Shown here piece by piece: positions 20,740-30,700 of a DNA stretch of 64,000 bases (position 1 is its first letter; every line of letters starts with the position of its first letter). The position numbers were made by a program, and so were the translations under genes. Below the pieces are notes generated by a model. The model was not told the origin of the DNA. It was given only the letters and a program-made list of their open reading frames with translations, and made no database searches. The stretch is from Phylloscopus collybita (lineage: Eukaryota; Chordata; Aves; Passeriformes; Phylloscopidae): contig JAJNNQ010000024.1 of assembly GCA_027886175.1 (NCBI GenBank), forward strand, positions 30,297,001-30,361,000, read 5' to 3'.

Positions 20740-21642
20740 GGGCTCCCCAGGGCTCAGTCCTGTTTCAGAACCTTATCATTGATCTGGGTGAGGGGATCGA
20801 GGGCACCCTCAGGCAGTTTGCAGGAGACACCAAGCTGGCTGGGAGCGTTGGTCTGCTGGAGGGCAGGAGGGCTCTGCAGAGGGATCTGGACAGGCTGGAT
20901 CCATGGGCTGAGGTCAGTTGTGTGAGGTTCAGTAAGGCCAAGTGCCTTTCATTCAGAACAACCCCAGGCAGCACCACAGGCTGGGCCAGAGTGGCTGGGA
21001 AGCTGCCCAGGGGAAAGGAGCTGGGGGTGCTGGTGACAGCAGCTGAGCATGAGCCAGCTGAGCCCAGGTGGCCGAGAAGGCCAATGGCAGCTGGCCTGTG
21101 TCAGGAATAGTGTGGCCAGCGGGACCAGGGCAGAGATTGTCCTCTTGTATTCTGCACTGGTGGGGCCACAACCTCGAGTGCTGTGTCCAGTTCTGGGCCC
21201 TCATTGCAAGAAAGACACCGAGGGGCTGGAGTGTGTCCAGAGAAGAGCAACAAAGCCTGTGAAGGCTCTGGGGTGGCTAAAGGAGCTGGGGTTGTTTAGC
21301 CTGGAGAAAAGGAGGCTCAGGGGAGCCCTGATGATCACTGTCTACAACTCCCTGAAAGGAGGCTGCAGCCAGGTGGGAGTTGGTCTCTTCTCCCAGGCAA
21401 CCAGCGACAGAACAAGAGGAAATGGCTCCAAGTTGTGCCAGGGGAGGTTCAGGCGGGTATTAGGAAAAAAATTCTTCACTGAAAGTGTGGTCAGGCATTG
21501 GAAGAGGCTCCCCAGGGAAGTGGTGGAATCACCACCCCTAGAAGTGTTCAAAAAACAAGCAGACGTGGCACTTTGTGGTACGGTTTAGGGGGCGTGGTGG
21601 TATTTGGTCAAAGGCCTTGACTGTCTTGAAGGTCTTTACAAA
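20740..21642 (+). repeat. CR1 LINE, 3' part ending at ACRBP
   Basis: Continuation of the same element: ggggctccccagggctcagtcctgtt, cagtttgcaggagacaccaagctggctggg (FADDTKL block), aggagctgggggtgctggt, gtttagcctggagaaaaggaggctcaggggag, attcttcactgaaagtgtggtcaggcattgg. The last recognisable stretch, caaaggccttgactgtcttgaaggtctttacaaacttta, reaches the ACRBP stop codon. Dead copy. Confidence 0.88.
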
Positions 21643-21648
21643 CTTTAT
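21643..21648 (-). terminator. ACRBP: ACRBP poly(A) signal overlapping the stop codon
   Basis: The minus strand reads GAATAAAG: the AATAAA signal contains the TAA stop codon of ACRBP (21647-21645). No other AATAAA was noticed in the next ~150 nt, all of which is CR1-derived. The implied 3'UTR is very short. Confidence 0.6.
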
Positions 21649-21773
21649 TCATTTTTTGATTGCTGCTTGGTGAGGCTGAGGAACTTCTCTTGCCACAGCT
21701 GCACCTCCTTGTCTCCCTCCTTGGCACTCAGCACCTGGTAGGTCTTGTTTTGATTGCATTTCACACGAGTCAC
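21645..21773 (-). CDS. ACRBP: ACRBP exon 10 (C-terminus)
   Basis: Acceptor ctgcccttgcag, phase 0, encodes [20 protein letters not shown] and ends SKNE-stop. Aligns with the mammalian RMRC-QNETY...WSQEF end. Confidence 0.93.
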   Translation of the reverse strand: MTRVKCNQNKTYQVLSAKEGDKEVQLWQEKFLSLTKQQSKNE

Positions 21774-24700
21774 CTGCAAGGGCAGCCTGGGTTGGCAGGA
21801 GCCGTACCACTGCCCATCCTTCCCCAAGGAAAGAGACCTCCACCATATGGGAGCTGGGATGATGGGAGCACCAGGGGGAAGAGGGGAGGACCAGCTGAAC
21901 TGACAGCTAAACTGTGTGTTTGCTAGGATACAGCCCAGTCCTCTGTCCTGCTCTGGTGATTTGGGGTATTGTTACTGCCTAGGAAGCTCCCAGCAGATGG
22001 GGGAGATCCTGCCCTTCAGGGATATACAGGGATATCACCCCTTTACAACATCTGTGCAAATCCCACACACCAATGACACCCCAGTGGTGCTGGGGCCACT
22101 ATTTGTCCCCCCACCTCCCCCAAACACACCCAATTCTGTCCTCCTAGAAGGTAAAGCAGTGGGCCAGTGAGTCCAGCAGGGACCTGGGGCTGGCTGTGGA
22201 GGGGCCAGCCATGGAAGAGCAGGCTGTGCAAAAGGCAACGTAGCTGCTTCTCACCCTCTCGTTGTAGATGCTCTTCAGGAGGCACTGGTAGCTCTTGAAC
22301 ATGCAATAGTTGGGATGCTGAACTCCGCTCGAGTCACAGATCTGGTGAGAGGGGAATGAAGGTCAGAGAAAGAAGAGGAGAAGGAGGAATGGGAACATCC
22401 ACTGATGGTCACCCACCTTTCCCGAGCCATCCCCATCTTCGAAGGTGTCATAGTCTGCCTTCAGCCAGAAGGATACAGCAGGGTCCTTACAGCCATAGAC
22501 GGCCATCTGGCTGCACCAGTACTCCAGCCTCATCCCTCTCAAAAAGTCCGTGTCATAGTCCTCCAGGGTCTCTGAGGACTTGGACTGCAAAGGGGTGGGG
22601 TAAAGTGAGCCATGCTTCTTCCTGCCCTTCCCCAGCTGCCAGTCCAGGCTCCTCCTGAGAGAGCAGCAGGACATACAGCTCGCTCGGTACCTTGCCCTCT
22701 TCATCCTCGTGCTGGGCTGAGATCTGAGGGTTGATGTAGGTGGAGAAGCCGTCCGAGTCGCAGTGGACGCGGTTCAGGGTCTCAATGTTCTGGCACTGCT
22801 CCCTCTTCAGCGAGCAGAAAGCACAGTCAGGGCACAGGTCCTCGTGGTGCCGCCCAAGGTTGTCACACACCTGGATCCAGTGGGGAGTCAGGGGGGAAAA
22901 GGAGACTGAGAACCTCCCAAAAGAGGAGGCCGAGGAGTTCCCATATTCCTGGCTTGGAGCCTGCCTCCCCGGTCACCCAGGTCAGCTTCTCTCAGGAGGT
23001 GGCCTGCACACAGTGGGGGCCAGAGGTGGGCATTGGTGTCTTTACCGTGTCTCCAAACCCAAAGACTCTTTTTTCCATCTCCTTCCAGGCCATGGTGAGC
23101 ATCGACGAGAGGCAGTTTCCCTCCAGCACTGCGTAGCACAGGACCAGCACTGCCTCATCGTTCTGCAGGGCGAGAAGGCTGACAGAGAAAGGGAAGGAGA
23201 GCATCATCTCAGTCCTTGTCACAAGCTGAAGAGGTGCATCTTTAGTTAGAAACTGAAAACAACCCCAGAACAAAGCAAAACATCCCTTCCCAAAGAAACC
23301 TTGGACACTTGGCTAAACTGCGCAGAGTAATGGGGCTCCCTGCAGGGTCTGTACTTGCCTGTGTGACACAGAGGCTACAGGGGGGTTGCTGTGCATTTGG
23401 GGGCATCTGAGAGGGACTGGATGAGGAGCACAGCTTGGAGAGCTTTCCCAGGGCCCCTGCAGCAGCTGCTGCCTAATTTCATCCATCCGAGTGCACAGTG
23501 AGGAGGTGTTTGTTGGATGTCTGCTGAGTGCTGAATGTCGGGCAGCCCCGTTTGGGTCACATATCAGGCCTCCCTCCCAAGTATTTGACAGAAACAGGCA
23601 ATAACTTGTTGACCATGAATTAACTGTTCATCTAAACTGACACGGGTAGCTAAAAGTACAAAATTTAAAGACAATGGGATCAGAGCAATGAGAATATTTG
23701 GCATCTCTAAGGAGCAATGGAATTTGTAAACATGGTACAGAACTGTTAGCAGACAGGGATGGTTGGTTTCAATCGTTGTCAATGATGCAGAAGAGGTAAA
23801 CATGCTCATTAGATATTTGCCTCTTGTATCTGGAAACAAAGCCAGTGATAAATAAACAAACTTTGATCTGACAGAGAGTAAAGAAGAGCAGCAACTGCTT
23901 ATATTAAAATGCTCTTAAAATCCATGCATGGGCTAACATGTATGGACAAGCTTTCCTGAGAATAGCTGAAACTTCTTGGAGACATTCAGATTAACATTTA
24001 AAGCAAAAAAATAAAGAAGAGGTGGAGAACCTGAAGGAAGGTCATGAAGATGAGATTTCCTAAGGCCTGGAAAACTTTCACCTAGAGGTAGAAGTTAAAA
24101 AAGCATCACTCAGCTGAGCAAAGACGTCAGTGGGTACCCACTCAGTCACTCAGCCCTTTTTTACCAAGGAGGCCTTCAGCTGGAAAGCTCTCCTCGTCAG
24201 CAGGTGAAAGAGTAATGAGTTTTGGTGACTGGAATTTGGGGCAAGGTCCATCCAAATCAGAAGCAAACTGCATCTTCCTGACACCAAGGGCATTGAGCAT
24301 GGGGACAGCTGATGGGTGCTTCCTCCACAGTTCAGAGACTTCAAAAAGATATCCCAGACTTCTGTGAGTAGAGGAGTCTGTGGCTCAACCACATAGCACT
24401 GTTGTTTTCTTTGGGGCTCAGCAGACATGACCTCATGTCCTGTGCTGAGCAGGAAGGTCAGGGTGCAGGATCAGGGCAATTCCTAGAGCTGAATGTTAAA
24501 AGAGATGAGCTTCACAGAAAACTGAGTTGTACCACCGGCCCGAGTTTACCAAGAAATTCTGCTGTGCTCTCTGTCATATCCTTTTCCTCCTCTATCTCTG
24601 CTCTCCATCTCTGCTGTGAGGTTTTCTGGCCTCACAGTTGCAAATTTATGAGCTGATTTACCACCTCTGGGTGAGTATAACAGCACTGCTGCTGGTTCTC

Positions 24701-27700
24701 TCCACTTGCTGACATGCTGCTGAGCTGTTTGTGGATGCACAGAGGCTTCACCATGCTTCAGGGAAAGGGATGGGTCTATCTAAAGCGATTTCCTAATGTA
24801 AATCCCTCCCCAGCTTAGAAGCTCTGCATGTTATTGTCCTAACCACTGCCCTGGAAAAAGCCCAACAGCTTCTGCGAGGCAAAGATGCAAAGGGAATGTG
24901 AAAAAAAAAACAACCCAGGATTAAGAAGAATCTGTGGGCTGAGATCAGTAATTGACCCAAGGCCAAGGAGGGGACTTCAGGTAACAGCTTATCATACTTT
25001 AGCATCTCAGGAAGGACACACAGAGCCTGATTTAGAGGTATCTCTGAAGAGTGCTGGTGAGCAGCATCCGCCTCTCCTGCCATGTAATGACAAGGATTTG
25101 GGCCATTAGCTTTCAGCTGCTGAACCTTCCTGATACTGGCTGGCTGAGGTGCCGTGAGCACCTGAGGCGAGCAGAAAAGAAGATAAGGAGCAAACAGCAG
25201 CTTTCCAGCCCTTGGTAACTTCTGATTTAGGGGGGGTTGCTGCAGGAAATGAAAACCAGTTATGAAAAAACTACTCTTAACAGCTTCAGAAAGAGAAGAA
25301 AAAGATCTTTGACTGCATGCCAGGGTTGGTTATGGGTGATGATAATTCAAAAAAGAGGTGGTTTTTTTCTGGAGATGGTACTTTTAATGAAGGGTCTTTT
25401 AAAATGAAAGCCTCTGGGGTTGAAGTAGATAATCACCACAAGGACTGTTTGGAGGGGTAAAGCAGGAGGAGGAGGGGGAGCCACCAGGAGTGTATGTATC
25501 TCTCACTGCACATAAATATCTCAAGGGTGGGTGCCAAGAGGATGGTGCCAGACTCTTTTCAGTGGTGCCTGGCCACAGGATGAAGAGCAGTGGCCATAAA
25601 TCAAAACACAAAAAGTTCTACCTCAACATCAGGAAGAACATCTTTACATTGAGGGTGGCAGAACACTGGAATAGGCTGCCCAGAGAGGTCATGGAGTCTC
25701 CCTCTCAAGACAATCAAAACCCACCTGGACAGGTTGCTGTGTCAGCTGCTGTATGTGACCCTTCCTTGGCAGGGGATTGGACAGAATGATCTCCAACCCT
25801 AACAGTTCTGGGATTCTGAGAGGGCTTGGAGCAGCCTTGCTGGGGAAGCTGGGTTCACATGAGCCACAGGTGAGCATCCATGTGCAAGTACCAACAGAAT
25901 CTGGATCCCAACAGAAGGAGATCTGGATCCAGGATGGCGTGATGCTGAAAGAGGTGTAGGGGTTGTAGCTGACAAATGACACAACAGTGGGAAGCTCTGG
26001 GAAAAAGATTCTTTGTGCAAACAGAAAAGCAGGGAAGGGAGGCTGATGTCCTTCCATGTACCCAAATGCTGAATGCCATCACTGGGTAGTGCAAACAGAG
26101 CTGGAACCTGGGGGTGTTTTAAAGGGACTCCTAAAGTTGCTGCAGAAAATGAGAGTTGCAAGGGCTTTATCAGGTAAGGGCTATAGAGTTCTCTTTAGCT
26201 TATTGCAAGAGTGAATAATGGTTTAGAGGTTAACTCTGAGGAGAGGAAATACAGGGAAATAAGGCAGAGAGCACAATAAGGACTAAAAATAGAAAAGAGG
26301 TGCAATAATTGTCATTTCCCCCTCCCGCCCAATGATTCACTGCTACCAGAAAGTCCACAGGAAAGTGTTGCAGATCCTTCTTGTATTACTACCCTTGCCC
26401 TGTCTCCCTCTAAAGATCATAGCTGGCCTCATCAGGCACTATGAAAGCTGCAATAGCTGCCAGAGCAGCTGCCACAAGCCACAAGGGATGAATAAGAAGG
26501 ATGGATGTCCTGCTGGACGGAAGGCCCTAGGGAAGACACGCAGCTCTGGGATCTGTGCCCATCACAGCCCTGCCCACCTTGTGTTAAACCAGATGCTGAA
26601 TGGCACCTGTGCACAACGACCAGTCCCACCCAGCACTGCTCCTCTTGCTGGAACAAAAATGCCTCCAGGCGTTTTGCCCCTTTTTTAGGTCACGCTTTTG
26701 AAGTCCCTCTGAGAGGAGGCGGGATGTGGCAAAGCCGACAGGCGCGGTCTATCTCACCTCTTTATCCTCGGTGGGGTTTAAGCTTTGCTTAGCATGATTG
26801 ATGGGGCCTGGCTGCCAGTTACAGACACACAGTCAGCATTAGTGTCTTGGAGAAACTCTGCAGAATAGCGAGTGTCATCTGCAATCACAGCAGTCCCCCA
26901 GTAATCCCAATAGAACTCAATCACAGCAAGGCTCAGTCTCAGAGGCAGGGAAAACGAAATCCTCAATGAAACACAGTTTTGCCTGAGAGCACATACACCA
27001 GGAAAACTTCAGGCAGTGAAAGCCTTCTACAATATTAGGAAGGAGGATGACATATGTTAGAGGCTTGCAAGAAGACAGTTGTGGCTTTAACAACATGATG
27101 CAATTCATCTCTACATGCAGAAGTGGAATCTGCGCTGTGGCAGTGGTATGCAGCGTGTTCAAGAGAAACCACAGATGTGCAATCAGGCACAAAATCTGTG
27201 TGCTTACAGGAACGTCACTGGCCAAAAAGAGAGTGAAACCAAAATGACTTCTCCATGAAAACCACATCTAGACACCAATTTTTTTTTTTTTCCTCATGGT
27301 AAGTAAAATAATATTTTCATGTCAGTCAAAGCAAATGGTCCTCAGCCACAAGGCATTAAAGGATCAAAAAGTAAATTTGAGTGAAAGCATAATATGCTTT
27401 TGCAGGTCTTTTCTCTGTCACCACCACCACTGAGGACAGAGGCAAACAGATCCTGGCAGACCAGCTGAGAAGAGCCCAACATGCCCCACAAGCTCCTAAT
27501 GCATCCCTAGGCCAGAGGAACTGAGGAGGGTGTGGGAAAGGGTTGCAGCAAGCTGGCCTGGTGCAGGGCCCTGAACTGCAGCTGAACTGCTGTGATGCTG
27601 CCTCCAAACCCAGAATGGGGAACCAGAAACACCCTAGGAAGAGCTGTGCACACACGCAGAGGGCAGAGGGGTGCACATGCTCGAGGAGAAGTGGTGGCCC

Positions 27701-30700
27701 TGCACAGCTTTGTGCTCCCAGCTGTCTCTTAGCCCAGGGCTGCTGTTGCTCCCCTTGGGTGAGGACAGAGCACTCCTGGGAGTGTTGCTCACACTCAGGT
27801 CAGGCTGCTTTCAGAAACCTCTATTGTATCTTGCACACTGAGAGGCAAGGAGCACAGCGAGACACATCCCAAGGACCTGGGTTGGCAAGGACACCCTTTC
27901 TGGACATCACCCAGACTCGTGGGACGTGTGTTTGGAGGAGGAGGAGTGCAGAGGTGATTGCACAGTGCAGATGGCCACAGTGTGGGCAAGCACAGGCATG
28001 GGACAAAGCCCTGCCTGCAGCTCAGGCCCAGACTAAACTCACTTTGCTCAGGATGCAAGTACAGTGCTGTTTTCAGGCACTAACAGTGCTGGATCGTCCT
28101 TTCCCTGCTCACTTTGTGCTGCAGCGAGGGGTGCCTGGGGCTCCCCAGGTACATTCCTGCTCTGGATGGGGCAGCTTGCTCCACAACACCTGCCCACACT
28201 CACCACCTGCTCCAAGCAGGGACATGGGTGCCCTGGGGCTGCCCTCCAGTGTGCACAGGGACAGCCCTGCACGGTGGTGTGTGGCACCCAGAAAGAGCAG
28301 ACTCCTCCTCACCTGCCTCGGGGGGGAATTTCCTGCTGGAATGTGACTTCTGGGCCCAAGCTGGTGAAGTTCCAAGAGGAGTCCTTGGTGTCCAGGGATG
28401 CATCCAAAGAGAGGGCCGAATGGATCAGATGCCAGATGCTTTTCCTCAGGCTTTGGTCATCAGGGGATTCCACCCTGGAAGGTGAGGTGGTGGCCCAGAG
28501 AGCCGGTGGGTGCGAAGTCCTGCTCTTCTGCCAGGGTGTGGGCACCTTTGGCGTGGCTGTGGGGTGTTTGGTCGGCCGTGGCTTCTGACCTAGCAGTGCA
28601 TGAGAGAACTTGAGGAGGTCTCCCACACTGTCCTGCAGCAGGGCATCAGCAGCAGGTGACAGAAAAGCCTGCTTCTGAGTGGTGAGACACAGGGATGGGG
28701 CGGCCAAGGGCGGTTTTTGGAGGCCAGACAGAAAGCTGCAGGGGTGGAGAGCAGCTACAGCAGACCAGCAGGTGAGCAGGGGTGTCCAGCACAGCTCAGT
28801 GCAGCCATACCTTGTGTGATAGGGGAGCCTCTGCCCTCTCCCAAGAATTTTGGGGTGCTGGATGGCTCCACTGGGAAAGGGCCTGCCAGAGACGAACTCA
28901 AACATGGGACTCGCTGCGTGGAGGAGAGAGGGAGAAACATGACTCTATGTTATCTTCCCTTCCTCCTCACCCTTCCATTTCCCAAGAGCTACTCCCCCCA
29001 CCCATCCCAGATCCCACTCCTTACCTTGACAAAGAACTGCTGCTTGAGGCAGCGATACTGGGCGAACTGGCAGAAGGTCTGGAACTGCGTCACCTCTGAA
29101 AATTCAGAGCAGACCGGCCCTAGAGATAGAGATGTGGGGTGGAGGCAGGCCTGGGTGCACCAAGAGATGGGGACCCTCTGGAGTGGCAGCTTGTGGATGT
29201 GGGGAAAGGCCAAACTGTGTGCCCCTAGGTGGAGATCACAGCCTTGGGCTGCTAGAGCTCCCAATTCCAGGCACCACATCCCTTTTCCCTCCAGCCCCCG
29301 AGGGTTTCACTTTGTCCTTCTGCCCTTTTTCACACAGTTACCTTCCCTATGACAGAGACACAAACCTCCTGTTTTCAGGATCTGATGCTTCTGTTATTAG
29401 TTCTTGCTGGGTTTAAAAAAGAGGAAAAAAAGCAATTTGTGATGTAATATATTAAAAAGATGACCAGACCAGGCCTGGGAGCACCAGAGAATCAGAGAAT
29501 GGTTTGGTTTGGAAGGGTCTTTATAGATCATCAAGTTCCAAGTCCCCTGCAATGGGCAGGGACTCTTTTCACTGCACCAGGTTGTTCAAAGACCCATCCA
29601 GCCTGGTCGTGTTGGGTCAGAGATGGGGCTGCCACAGCTTCTCCAGGCAGATGGCTCCAGAGGGGACAAATTCTTCAGGGCAATAAAATTTGACATTGAT
29701 TCCAGCCTTGCAGGGGGTGGAGGAGGGTCCATAGGGCCAGGATGCTGTTGGCAAAGCCTGTGCCTGTACACACATACACTGCAGCCTTGACCAGAACTGC
29801 CAACACTGCAGCTCTTGCAGCGATTGCAGGAAAGCCAAGGACGTGCAGGAGGGCAGAACACCCTGAAGAATTGGGTGATCTTGTGCTCCCTCTGCTCTAG
29901 GAGTGCATGGCCTGGCTGGCACAGCTAGCCCTGTGAGAGCAGGGGCAGTGCTGGCTGAGAGGGAGGGCACTAGCAGTGAGATTGCACTGCTCTCCTGATA
30001 CTGCTCATGCACCATCTTTTACCCTGCACTCACTTCTTGTGCTGAGCAAACAGCTGCGCCATCAAAAGTGGAATTTCAGATATCCACCAGGATGCCAGCC
30101 CAGAAAAACACCCAGCTTCCAGGAAAAACTCCAGAACCCCACCCCATCTCTTGTTCAAAGCACAAGGTGTTGTAGGGTGCACTCCAGATCCTCACACTGT
30201 CCTTTGTTGAAAGCACAAGGTGACTGCCTTCCTCAGCACCACAGCTGAATGGGCACAATTAATGCTCATGGATATCTGGATGTAGACAGCACTGCCATAG
30301 CTCTGTGAGGACAGCAGAGGCTAAACATGAGAAGATACACTCTCTGCCACATCTGTTCCACCTCTCACCCTGGCTGAAATGTGCCAGAATAGCCCCCAGA
30401 CTGGAAAAAAGGTAACACAAAGGGGAGTAAATTCTGCTGGATAGGTGTGTTAGGCTCAGGGATGGGAGAAAAGAAGGTAAAGAGGGCAGCCTGCAGAACT
30501 GTCCCATCTTCTGGCATTTCCAGATGCTTCTGGTCTTGACAACTGAGTCTCTGAAGGCAGCAGAAGTGGGAGTGTGGCTGGACATGACAAAGAGCAGGGC
30601 TGGGGAATTGGGCACCACAAAGAGAGAAAGCAGGGACACAAAGCACCATGGCATGGTGGATTGCAGGTGCCCAAAAGTGAGTGAGCAACACAGGACCCAT

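Noticed and set aside
23162..23170. Acceptor gccctgcag for ACRBP exon 6
   Set aside because: It breaks the frame with exon 5. The acceptor 16 nt upstream restores it and recovers the conserved GSLL segment.
27543..28588. Plus-strand frames of 267 and 174 codons
   Set aside because: Antisense to ACRBP exon 5 and its flanks; no domain. The minus-strand exon has clear homology.
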